Shown one piece after another: positions 1 to 7,987 of a stretch of DNA of 16,014 nucleotides (position 1 is the stretch's first letter; every line of letters starts with the position of its first letter). Source of the stretch: an uncultured Ideonella sp. GTDB lineage: Bacteria > Pseudomonadota > Gammaproteobacteria > Burkholderiales > Burkholderiaceae. The DNA is taken from positions 1 to 16,014 of the forward strand of contig CAMLGG010000111.1 in the NCBI GenBank assembly GCA_946479475.1, read 5' to 3'. The notes under the pieces were generated by a model that was not told the DNA's origin, ran no database searches, and saw only the letters and a program-made list of their open reading frames with translations. A program made the translations under genes and the position numbers.

Positions 1-2
1 AA

Positions 3-3000
3 CGCGTGGTGGCGAAGAGCCCCGCCGACACGCAGCAGATCGCGCTGATCCGCGAACAGGGGCTGGGCGACCAGCTGCAGTTCTGCCGCTACGCCCAGGC
101 CCTGCGCGACGCGGGCGCCGAGGTCACCCTGGTCGTCGACGGGCCGCTGGTCGGCCTGATGGGCAGCCTCGCGGGCCCGACGCGCGTCATCGCTCCCGGC
201 GAGATGCACGCCCGTCGCTACGACTTCTGGAGCTTCCTGCTCAGCCTGCCGCACCGGCTGGGCACCGACACCGGCCGCATCCCCGCCGACGTACCCTACC
301 TGCGGGCCCCCGCCGACAAGGCCGCCGCCTGGCGACTGCGCCTGGCGCGCCCGGCCGGCGTCCGGGCCACCGTCGGCCTGGTCTGGGGCGGCAACAAGGA
401 CCACGCGAACAACCGCAACCGCTCGGCCCGGCTGGAGCAGCTCGCGCCGCTGCTGGCCCTGCCCGGCCTGCGCTTCGTCAGCCTGCAGAAGGGCGAGCCG
501 GCGGAGGAGCTGCGCACCTCCCGCTGGCGCGAACAGGTGCTGGACCTCGACGGCGAGTTGCACGACTACACCGACACCGCCGCCGCGATGGAGGCCATCG
601 ACCTGCTGATCTCGGTCGACACCTCCGTCGTGCACCTGGCCGGCGCGATGGACAAGCCCTGCTGGGTGATGGTCGCCCATGGGCCCGACTGGCGCTGGCT
701 GCGCGAAGGCGAGCGCACCGACTGGTACCCCAGCCTCACCCTCGTGCGACAGCGCGCTCCGCAGGATTGGGACGGCGTGGTGCAGGCGCTCCGCCAGCGC
801 CTGGCCACCTGGTCGCCCGCGCGCCGGGCCGAGCCCGTCCAGCCCCTGCTCCACCAGGCGATGACCGCGCTGAGCGCCGGCCAGGACCAGGCCGCCGAGG
901 CGCTGTGCCGCGAAGCCCTCGCCCGCGACGACCAGGCCCTCGACGGCTGGCATCTGCTCGCCCTGGCCTGCAAGCGGCAGCAGCGCTTCGCCGAATCGCT
1001 CGCCGCGTACGGCCGGGCACTGGCGCTGGCGCAGGAGCCGGGCTTCCGCGCGGTGATCCTCGCCAACCGGGGCAACACCGAGCAGGCCGCGGGCGACCTG
1101 GAAGCCGCCGTGCGCAGCTACCGCGCCTCCATCGAGCTGGCGCCGCGCGAGGCCAACAGCTGGTGCGCGCTCGGCCAGGCCCTGGCTTCGCAGGGCCGGC
1201 ACGACGAGGCCGAAGCCGCCTGGCGCGAAGGCCTGGCGCAAGGCGCCGCGCCGGCCGGGCTGCTCAACCTGCTCGCGGCCGCGGCCCAGCGCCGGGGCCA
1301 CCGCGAGGAGGCCGAGAAACTGTTCCGGCAATCGCTGGAGCACGCCGCGAGCGCACCCACCGAGTACAACCTCGCCAACCTCTACAACGACGCCGGCCGG
1401 CATGCCGACGCCATCGCGCACCACCGCGCGGCACTCGTCCTCGACCCGCACTACACCCTCGCCCAGGCCGCCCTGCTGCGGGCCTTGCAGGCCGCCGGCG
1501 ACTTCGCCGGTGCCCGCGAGGCCACCGCGCAGGTGATCGCCGCGGTCGATGCCGGCGGCGACGACCCGCTCGCCGGCCCGGCCCAGCCCGTCTTCCCCTT
1601 CGCCTACCTGGCCCTGCCGGCCACGCGCGCGCAGCAGCGCCGCTGTGCGCGCCAGTGGGTGGCGCGCCAGTACGCGGGCGCGCTCGCGCGTGCACCGCAC
1701 ATGCGCTACGCACCCAGGCCCTCACGCGAGAGCCAGCGCCTGCGCATCGGCTACCTCTCCTCCGACCTGCACGCCCACGCCACCGCCTACCTGATGGCCG
1801 AGGTCTTCGAGCGCCACGACCGGCAGCGGGTGGAGGTCATCGCCTACAGCTGCGGGCCGGACGACGGCAGCCCGATGCGCGCGCGGCTGGTCCGCGCGGT
1901 GGACCGCTTCGTGGAGTGCCCGGCGCTCGGCCTGGAAGACCTCGCCCGCCGCATCCACGCCGACGGCATCGACATCCTGGTCGACCTCAAGGGCTACACG
2001 CGCGACACCCGCAGCGGCGTGCTCGCCCTGCGGCCGGCGCCGGTGCAGGTCAACTTCCTCGGCTACCCGGGCACGCTCGGCAACGCCTTCGCCGACTACA
2101 TCCTGGGCGACCCCATCGTGACGCCGCTGGCGCATGCCGCCGACTACGACGAGCGCATCGCCCAGCTGCCCCACTGCTACCAGCCGAACGACCGCCAGCG
2201 CGAGGTCGGCCCCGCTCCGACGCGCGGTGAAGCCGGCCTGCCGGAGCGCGCGGTCGTGCTGGCCTGCTTCAACTACAGCTACAAGATCACCGAGGAGGTG
2301 TTCGACCGCTGGTGCCGCATCCTGGCGCGTGTGCCCGAAGCGGTGCTGTGGCTGCTGCGCTCCAACCCGCTGGCCGAGGCCAACCTCAGGCGCGAGATGC
2401 AGTCGCGCGGCCTGGATCCCTCGCGCCTGCACTTCGCCCCCGAGCTGCCGCTGGCCGCCCACCTGGGCCGCCTGCAGCTGGCCGACCTGGTGCTCGACAC
2501 GGAGCCCTACAACGCCCACACCACCTGCAGCGATGCGCTGTGGGTCGGCGTGCCGGTGCTGACGCGGACCGGCGACACCTTCGCTTCGCGCGTGGCGACG
2601 AGCCTGCTTCACGCGGCCGGCGTGCCCGGCCTGGCGACCGCCACCGCCGAGGCCTACGTCGACCTGGCCGTGTCGCTGGCCAGCGACCGCCAACGCCTGG
2701 CGGCCCTGAAGCAGCGGCTGCAATCGCAGCGACTGTCGGTGCCCCTGTTCGACAGCACGGCCTGGACGCGCCAGCTGGAGGATGTGTTCGAACGCATGGC
2801 CTGGCGCCAGCGCCAGGGCCTGGCACCCGCGGCGCTGGCCGCGGTCTCATCACCCTGGCCCGCGACCGCGATCGAACGCGCCTTCGCCCTCTACCAGGCC
2901 GGCGCCGCCGACGAAGAGGCCATCGCCTACGCCCAGGCCGCGCTGCGCGAGGAGCCGCAGCGCCCCGATGCCTGGACGCTGCTGGGCATCCTCTTCAAGC

Positions 3001-6000
3001 GCGCGGGCCGCCTGGACGATGCCGAGGCCGCCTACCGCCGCGCGCTCGAGATCGCCCCCGCCTATCCCGACGCCTGGAACAACCTCGGCAACCTGCGCCG
3101 CGACCGCGAAGACCGCGAAGGCGCGCTGGCGGCCTACCGCGAAGCCGTGCGCCTCAACCCGGGCAAGGCCGAGACGGTGCACAACCTGGGCGTCGCGCTC
3201 GAGCACTTCGGCCTGTGGGACGAGGCGCTCGAAGCCTTCGACGCCACCGTGAAGGCCGAGCCCGGCCACGTCGACGGCCACTGGAACCGCGCCCTCGCAT
3301 TGCTGCTGCATGGCCGCATCCGCGAAGGCTTCGCCGACTACGAATGGCGCTTCACCCGCGGCCAGCCCGGCCCGCGCGAGTGCACCCAGCCGGCCTGGGA
3401 CGGCTCGCCGCAGCCCGGCCGCACGCTGCTGGTCTGGGCCGAGCAGGGCTTCGGCGATGCGATGCAGTTCCTGCGCTTCCTGCCCGAGCTGAAGCGGCGC
3501 GCGGGGCCCGGCTGCCGCGTGGTGGTCGAGGTGCTGGGCGAGATGATGGGCCTCGTGGCCCGCATGCCGGGCGTCGATACGGTGAGCCAGCGCGGCGCTG
3601 CACCGGTGCCCTTCGACACCCACGTCGCGCTGATGAGCGTGCCGCACGTGCTCGGGGTGGCCGACGACGCGCTGCCGGCGCTCGTGCCCTACGTCCATGC
3701 CGACGAGGCCGCGTGCCTGCGCTGGCGCGAGCGCCTCGTCGCCCACGGCTGGCAGCGCGAGCGCGAGCTGGCCGTCGGCTGGGTCTGGGCCGGCAATCCC
3801 AACGTGAAGAACGACGCCCAGCGCTCGCCGCGCTTCGCGCCCTTCGCCCCGTGGCTGCGGTTGCCGGGCCTGCGCTGGTTCGCCCTGCAGAAGGGCGACG
3901 GCCGGCGCGACCTCGCCGCGCACGCTCCCCTGCCAATGCACTTCGTCGACCTCGACGCCGAGATCAGGACCTTCGACGACACCGCCGCGGTGATCGCCGA
4001 GCTGGACCTGGTCATCACCTCCGACACCTCGGTGGCCCACCTGGCCGGCGCCATGGGCAAGCCGGTGTTCGTCACCCTGCCCTGGCACCGCGACTGGCGC
4101 TGGGGGCTCGACGAGCACCGCAGCGCCTGGTATCCCAGCGCGCGGCTGTTCCGCCAGGCCAGGCGCGGCGACTGGGCCGGGGTGCGCGACGCGGTGGCGG
4201 CGGCGCTCGGCCAGCTCGTGCGCGAACGCCTGCCGCGCGATGCAGCCTGCCCCGCGGACAGCGCAGCCTGGCTGCAACGAGGTTTCGACACCTACCAATC
4301 CGCTTCGTTCGATGCCGAGCGCGCCGGCAGCGACCTGGTGGCCGCGCTGCAGCGCGCACCACGCCGCGCCGACGCCTGGGCCCTGCTCGGGGCCATCCAC
4401 CGGCGCGCGGGCCGCAACGCCCTCTCGGCCGAGGCCTGCCGCCGCGCGATCGACGTGGACCCTCGCTACCACGATGCGTGGCGCAACCTCGCCGGGCTGC
4501 ACAAGGCCCGCGGCGAGTTCGACCAGGCCCGGGCCCTGCTGGACGAGGCCCTGCGGCTGGCGCCGTCGGACGCGCTCGCCCTCTCGCAACGCTCGGACCT
4601 CCATCGCCAGCGAGGCCGGGTGGAAGAAGCCCTGCGCGACGCCCAGGCCGCGCTCGCCCATCGCCCCACGCTGGCGGAAGCCGCGCTCCACCTCGGCAAC
4701 GCGCTGATCGACGCGGGCCGCTTCGCCGAAGCCGGCGCCGCCTTCGAGCACGCCCTGGCCCTGCAGCCCGGCGGGCTCGAAGCCCGCTTCAACCTCGGCA
4801 TCGCCTGCCAGCGCGACGACCGGCCGCGCGATGCGCTGCCGCACTTCGAGGCCGTCCTGGCCATCGACCCCGCGCACGAGCGCGCCCGCTACAGCCTGGG
4901 CCTCGCCCTGCAGGCCGCCGGCCGGCCCGCCGAGGCGCAAGCGCACTACGAGACCCTGCTGCAAAGCCAGCCGGGCCACTTCGCCGCCCGCTTCAACCTT
5001 GCCGCCGTGCACCTGGCATCGGGCAGGCATGCCGAAGCGCTCGCCGCCTTCGAGATCTGCCAGCGGCTGCAGCCCCGCCACGCCGGTGTCGCCCTGCAGG
5101 TCGTGCACCTGCGCCAGCAGCTGTGCGACTGGCCCGCGATGCCCGACGAAGCAGGCCTGCGCGCGCTCGTGCAGCAGCTGGGGTCCGAGCCCCCGGCCGA
5201 TGCGCCTGCCTTCGACGCGCCCTCGCCCTTCTCGCTGCTCTCCCTGCCGCTCGCCTTGAGCGATGCCGACATCGCGCCGGTGGCACGGCGGCACGCGGCG
5301 CTGATCGCGCGCCGGGCCGGCACGCCCTTGCCGGCGGCGAAGGCGGACGACAAGCCCCGCCTGCGCCTGGCCTACGCCTCGGCCGACTTCCACAACCACG
5401 CGACGATGCACTTGATGCGTGGCGTCTTCGCGCGCCACTGTCGCGAGCGCTTCGAGCTGCAGGCCTGGTCGTTCGGCGCGGACGACGGCAGCGACTACCG
5501 CCGCGGCCTGCAGCGCGACGTGGACCGCTTCCACGACGCCTCGGCCATGAGCGACCGCGCGGCGGCCCAGGCGCTGCGCGACGCCGGCATCGACATCCTC
5601 GTCGATCTCAAGGGCTACACGCGCGACGCCCGCCCCGGCGTCTTCGCGCTGCGGCCCGCGCCCCTGCAGCTCACCTGGCTCGGCTATCCCGGCTCCACCG
5701 GCGCGGGCTGGTTCGACGCGGTCATCGGCGACCCGGTGGTCACCCCGGACAGCGTCCAGCCGGCCTTCGACGAGCCCATCGCCAGCCTGCCGCACTGCTA
5801 CCAGTGCACCGACGATGCGCAGCCCGTCGCCGCCACGGGGCTCACGCGCGCGGACGTCGGCCTGCCCGACGGCGCTGTCGTGCTCGCCTGCTTCTGCACC
5901 CACTACAAGCTCGACGCGGAGCTCTTCGGCCTCTGGACGAGGCTGATGCGTGCCCACCCGAACGCCGTGCTGTGGCTGGTCGAGGGCTCGCCCGTGGCCG

Positions 6001-6458
6001 CCATGCGCCTGAAGGACAAGGCCCGGGCCGCCGGCGTGGCCCCCGAGCGCCTCGTCTTCGCGCCGGTCTGGCCGAAGGACCGTCACCTCGAGCGCCTCGC
6101 CCTGGCCGACCTCGCGCTCGACACGCGCTTCTACAACGGGCACACCACCGTGAGCGATGCGCTCTGGGCGGGCGTGCCGGTGGTGACGCTGCTCGGCACG
6201 GCCTTCGCCGGCCGCGTCGGCGCGAGCCTTCTGCGGGCCGCCGGACTGACCGAGGGCATCACTTGCAGCCTGCCGGACTACGAAGCGCTCGCGAGCCGAC
6301 TCGTCGCCGATCCTGCCCTGCGCAGCGCCTGGCGGCAGCAGTTGCGCGACGCGCGGGGCACCTCCCCGCTGTTCGACACCACGCGCTTCGTCTCCGACCT
6401 CGAAGCGCTGATCGAGCAGGCCTGGGCCGCAAAGCTCGCGTCACAATCGCCGGCGTGA
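3..6458 (+). CDS. Giant TPR protein with two GT9-like and two GT41 (SPINDLY/OGT-like) glycosyltransferase domains, 5' partial
   Basis: Probably a cytoplasmic protein glycosyltransferase. The frame is open to the window edge, so the GTG at base 6 (residue 1 here) is probably internal and the N-terminus is missing. Order seen: GT9/heptosyltransferase-like domain (about 10-270; EQGLGD with Asp22, DTSVVHLAGAM from Asp205); TPRs (about 280-520); GT41 domain (about 577-935; His591 in HAHAT, Lys760 in SYKI, His838 in AHTT); TPRs (about 955-1117); second GT9-like domain (about 1138-1400; EQGFGD with Asp1151, DTSVAHLAGAM from Asp1340); TPRs (about 1420-1716); second GT41 domain (about 1784-2145; His1798 in HNHAT, Lys1968 in HYKL, His2046 in GHTT). 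These His and Lys positions match the nucleotide-sugar site of O-GlcNAc transferase, so both copies look intact. The stop overlaps the rfaE2 start (GTGA). The domain calls are firm. The acceptor and donor sugars are unknown; flagellin or a surface protein is possible. Confidence 0.9.
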   Translation, partial: RVVAKSPADTQQIALIREQGLGDQLQFCRYAQALRDAGAEVTLVVDGPLVGLMGSLAGPTRVIAPGEMHARRYDFWSFLLSLPHRLGTDTGRIPADVPYLRAPADKAAAWRLRLARPAGVRATVGLVWGGNKDHANNRNRSARLEQLAPLLALPGLRFVSLQKGEPAEELRTSRWREQVLDLDGELHDYTDTAAAMEAIDLLISVDTSVVHLAGAMDKPCWVMVAHGPDWRWLREGERTDWYPSLTLVRQRAPQDWDGVVQALRQRLATWSPARRAEPVQPLLHQAMTALSAGQDQAAEALCREALARDDQALDGWHLLALACKRQQRFAESLAAYGRALALAQEPGFRAVILANRGNTEQAAGDLEAAVRSYRASIELAPREANSWCALGQALASQGRHDEAEAAWREGLAQGAAPAGLLNLLAAAAQRRGHREEAEKLFRQSLEHAASAPTEYNLANLYNDAGRHADAIAHHRAALVLDPHYTLAQAALLRALQAAGDFAGAREATAQVIAAVDAGGDDPLAGPAQPVFPFAYLALPATRAQQRRCARQWVARQYAGALARAPHMRYAPRPSRESQRLRIGYLSSDLHAHATAYLMAEVFERHDRQRVEVIAYSCGPDDGSPMRARLVRAVDRFVECPALGLEDLARRIHADGIDILVDLKGYTRDTRSGVLALRPAPVQVNFLGYPGTLGNAFADYILGDPIVTPLAHAADYDERIAQLPHCYQPNDRQREVGPAPTRGEAGLPERAVVLACFNYSYKITEEVFDRWCRILARVPEAVLWLLRSNPLAEANLRREMQSRGLDPSRLHFAPELPLAAHLGRLQLADLVLDTEPYNAHTTCSDALWVGVPVLTRTGDTFASRVATSLLHAAGVPGLATATAEAYVDLAVSLASDRQRLAALKQRLQSQRLSVPLFDSTAWTRQLEDVFERMAWRQRQGLAPAALAAVSSPWPATAIERAFALYQAGAADEEAIAYAQAALREEPQRPDAWTLLGILFKRAGRLDDAEAAYRRALEIAPAYPDAWNNLGNLRRDREDREGALAAYREAVRLNPGKAETVHNLGVALEHFGLWDEALEAFDATVKAEPGHVDGHWNRALALLLHGRIREGFADYEWRFTRGQPGPRECTQPAWDGSPQPGRTLLVWAEQGFGDAMQFLRFLPELKRRAGPGCRVVVEVLGEMMGLVARMPGVDTVSQRGAAPVPFDTHVALMSVPHVLGVADDALPALVPYVHADEAACLRWRERLVAHGWQRERELAVGWVWAGNPNVKNDAQRSPRFAPFAPWLRLPGLRWFALQKGDGRRDLAAHAPLPMHFVDLDAEIRTFDDTAAVIAELDLVITSDTSVAHLAGAMGKPVFVTLPWHRDWRWGLDEHRSAWYPSARLFRQARRGDWAGVRDAVAAALGQLVRERLPRDAACPADSAAWLQRGFDTYQSASFDAERAGSDLVAALQRAPRRADAWALLGAIHRRAGRNALSAEACRRAIDVDPRYHDAWRNLAGLHKARGEFDQARALLDEALRLAPSDALALSQRSDLHRQRGRVEEALRDAQAALAHRPTLAEAALHLGNALIDAGRFAEAGAAFEHALALQPGGLEARFNLGIACQRDDRPRDALPHFEAVLAIDPAHERARYSLGLALQAAGRPAEAQAHYETLLQSQPGHFAARFNLAAVHLASGRHAEALAAFEICQRLQPRHAGVALQVVHLRQQLCDWPAMPDEAGLRALVQQLGSEPPADAPAFDAPSPFSLLSLPLALSDADIAPVARRHAALIARRAGTPLPAAKADDKPRLRLAYASADFHNHATMHLMRGVFARHCRERFELQAWSFGADDGSDYRRGLQRDVDRFHDASAMSDRAAAQALRDAGIDILVDLKGYTRDARPGVFALRPAPLQLTWLGYPGSTGAGWFDAVIGDPVVTPDSVQPAFDEPIASLPHCYQCTDDAQPVAATGLTRADVGLPDGAVVLACFCTHYKLDAELFGLWTRLMRAHPNAVLWLVEGSPVAAMRLKDKARAAGVAPERLVFAPVWPKDRHLERLALADLALDTRFYNGHTTVSDALWAGVPVVTLLGTAFAGRVGASLLRAAGLTEGITCSLPDYEALASRLVADPALRSAWRQQLRDARGTSPLFDTTRFVSDLEALIEQAWAAKLASQSPA

Positions 6459-6958
6459 ACACCGACGCTGCCCCCGACCGCTTCGATCGCTTCGATCCCG
6501 CCCGCAAGCTGCTGAGCCAGGACGAGGCCGTCGCCCGCTTCGGCCGCCTGCCCGGCACCGTCTTCACCAACGGCGTCTTCGACGTGCTCCACCGCGGCCA
6601 CGTCGCCTACCTGGCCGCTGCGCGCGCGCTGGGCGACCGGCTCATCGTGGGCGTCAACGGCGATGCCTCCGCGCGCCGTCTCGGCAAGGGCCCCGACCGC
6701 CCGCTGAACGGCGAGCAAGACCGCGCCTTCCTGCTGGCCGGCCTCGAAAGCGTTGATGCGGTGGTCCTGTTCGAGGAGGACACGCCCCTGGCGGTCCTCG
6801 CGAAACTGAAGCCGGCCCTTTACGTCAAGGGCGGCGACTACGACATGGCGAAGCTCGCCGAGACGCCGCTCGTGCAGGGCTGGGGCGGCCGCTCGCTGGC
6901 CCTGCCCTTCGTCGACGGGTATTCGACGACCGCGCTCGTCAAGCGTATCCGCGGCTAG
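6455..6958 (+). CDS. rfaE2: D-glycero-beta-D-manno-heptose 1-phosphate adenylyltransferase
   Basis: Transfers AMP from ATP to heptose 1-phosphate, giving ADP-D-glycero-beta-D-manno-heptose in the cytoplasm. This is the penultimate step to the LPS core heptose donor. The 167-residue protein is a single cytidylyltransferase-like domain: FTNGVFDVLHRGH with the HxGH nucleotide-binding motif at residues 46-49, then VGVNGD, an YVKGGDY segment, and GYSTT near the C-terminus in place of the usual ISTS-type motif. It corresponds to the C-terminal half of the fused HldE of enterics; the kinase half is the separate rfaE1 at 9644-10627. The GTG start at 6455 was chosen because it overlaps the upstream stop as GTGA, a typical translational-coupling arrangement, and places the catalytic domain about 35 residues in. 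The same frame stays open far upstream, but that stretch is a shadow of the glycosyltransferase gene. The stop TAG shares a CTAG with the opposing EthD gene. Confidence 0.93.
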   Translation: MNTDAAPDRFDRFDPARKLLSQDEAVARFGRLPGTVFTNGVFDVLHRGHVAYLAAARALGDRLIVGVNGDASARRLGKGPDRPLNGEQDRAFLLAGLESVDAVVLFEEDTPLAVLAKLKPALYVKGGDYDMAKLAETPLVQGWGGRSLALPFVDGYSTTALVKRIRG

Positions 6959-7275
6959 CCGCCGCCGACCACCACCTCGCTGATCTGCAGCACCGGCTTC
7001 TGGTCGGTGTAGTTGGCGATGTCGGCCAGGATCTCCTGCGCGTGCGGGCCGAAGCCGGCCTGGAAGGCCTCGACCGAGTCGCAGAAGATGTGGCACATCC
7101 CGACGTAGGTCGGCGGCTCGCCCGGCGCGCCGCCGGCGAGGCCCTTGTCGATCGTGTAGTAGCGGCAATGCTCGCCCATCCGCGCCTTCACCAGGGGCAT
7201 GTGCTTGTCGCGGTAGTAGTCGTGATCGAATCGGGCGCCGGGGTTGTTCGGGTACATCACGCTGACCTTGATCAT
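6955..7275 (-). CDS. EthD family protein (dimeric alpha-beta barrel)
   Basis: A 106-residue protein of the EthD family, small ferredoxin-like-fold proteins that usually dimerise. The founding member is needed for ethyl tert-butyl ether breakdown, but most members have no known reaction. Signs seen: N-terminal MIKVSVMYPN, the HDYYRDKHMPLV segment (residues about 18-29) typical of the family, a GLAGGAPG turn and a C-terminal strand ending in SEVVVGGG. The ATG at 7275 is preceded by GGAG (complement of 7282-7285) six bases away, which supports this start over the longer open frame that continues upstream. It is transcribed toward rfaE2, and the two stop codons are the two strands of one CTAG. 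It lies on the opposite strand to the heptose gene, so no pathway link is implied. Its substrate cannot be told from the sequence. Confidence 0.85.
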   Translation of the reverse strand: MIKVSVMYPNNPGARFDHDYYRDKHMPLVKARMGEHCRYYTIDKGLAGGAPGEPPTYVGMCHIFCDSVEAFQAGFGPHAQEILADIANYTDQKPVLQISEVVVGGG

Positions 7276-7406
7276 GGCTGTCTCCGTGCCGAGGTGGATG
7301 GATGAGAGGCGCGATGATGCACGCTCACCGGCCAGGCTTGCAACGGCTGGAACCAGTCGCATCCCCCTGCGGGGAAGCGGGGGGCCAAAAGGATGAGAAT
7401 GAATGC

Positions 7407-7410
7407 GGAG
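7407..7410 (+). promoter_or_regulatory. Ribosome binding site deciding the start of the receiver protein
   Basis: GGAG lies six bases before the ATG at 7417. The upstream in-frame ATGs at 7393 and 7399 have no well-placed Shine-Dalgarno, since the AGG at 7390-7392 directly abuts the first, so 7417 is preferred. Confidence 0.6.
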
Positions 7411-7416
7411 CGCCCC

Positions 7417-7848
7417 ATGACCCCTTCGCCCACCGCCGAAACTTCGCCCCCCGCGCCCTTGCTGGGCACGGTGCTCTACGTCGAGGACGAGCCGGTCAAC
7501 TTCATGATGGTGGAGGCATTGCTTTCCGATCATCCGGGCGTGAGGCTCATCCGCGCCCAGACCGGCCAGGAGGGCGTGGAACTGGCCCGCAGCCAGCGTC
7601 CCGACGCGATCCTGCTGGACATGCACCTGCCGGACATCTCCGGCATAGAGGTCGTCCGCCGCCTCAGCGAGGACATCGCCGCCAAGGCCTTCCGGGTCAT
7701 CCTGCTGACCGCCGACAAGCTCAACATCGACGTGCTCAAGGCGATGAGCCTGGGCGCCTTCGAATACCTCGTCAAGCCTGTCCGGCGCGACGTGCTCGAA
7801 GCCTCCCTCGGCCGCGCCCTCACGGCCAAGGCCAAACGCAAGTCGTAA
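7417..7848 (+). CDS. Stand-alone CheY-like response regulator receiver
   Basis: A 143-residue protein made of one receiver domain after a Pro/Thr/Ala-rich N-terminal tail of about 25 residues. It should be phosphorylated on Asp68 (LLDMHLP) by a partner histidine kinase. The acidic pocket is in VLYVEDEP, the conserved Thr in LLTAD and the conserved Lys in LVKPV, so all the catalytic positions are present. There is no DNA-binding or enzymatic output domain; after the final helix only a short basic tail (KAKRKS) remains. The VEDEPVN signature resembles receivers attached to hybrid histidine kinases, so it may act as a phosphorelay intermediate or interact with a target protein. No kinase or Hpt gene lies in the window, so its partner is unknown. 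The downstream DUF1134 gene is in the same direction after a gap of 139 bases; co-transcription is possible but not shown. Confidence 0.9.
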   Translation: MTPSPTAETSPPAPLLGTVLYVEDEPVNFMMVEALLSDHPGVRLIRAQTGQEGVELARSQRPDAILLDMHLPDISGIEVVRRLSEDIAAKAFRVILLTADKLNIDVLKAMSLGAFEYLVKPVRRDVLEASLGRALTAKAKRKS

Positions 7849-7977
7849 AGCTCCGTGAAGCTCGCCGGGTAGGTCCAGGCCTACAAGCGCTCGGGCTGCC
7901 GGGCGACAGACGCGCCGCCGGCGGCGGCCCAGAGTTTTCTCACCGTGCCGGCGAAGTCGCGCCGCACACCGCCTGAT

Positions 7978-7981
7978 GGAG
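7978..7981 (+). promoter_or_regulatory. Ribosome binding site deciding the start of the DUF1134 protein
   Basis: GGAG is six bases upstream of the ATG at 7988. It overlaps the alternative in-frame ATG at 7976, which itself has no Shine-Dalgarno, so 7988 is the better start. Confidence 0.55.
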
Positions 7982-7987
7982 AAGACC

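Noticed and set aside
2850..6143. Long minus-strand open frame of about 1097 codons opposite the giant glycosyltransferase
   Set aside because: It mirrors the GC-rich third positions of the plus-strand gene. The translation is low-complexity Gly/Val/Arg/Gln-rich with no recognisable domain, while the plus frame encodes clear families throughout.
2312..6454. Upstream extension of the rfaE2 frame by about 1380 codons
   Set aside because: The translation is Arg/Ala/Pro-rich nonsense overlapping the glycosyltransferase. RfaE2 homology begins only after the GTG at 6455.
7338..7384. Short C-run/G-run hairpins and a TTGCAA box in the divergent gap upstream of the receiver gene
   Set aside because: Stems are four to five bases in GC-rich sequence, and no convincing -10 box lies at the right distance on either strand.
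7913..7938. Palindrome CGCCGCCGGCGGCG followed by a TTTT run as a terminator after the receiver gene
   Set aside because: The palindrome leaves no proper loop, and the T-run is nine bases beyond it, so a terminator cannot be supported.
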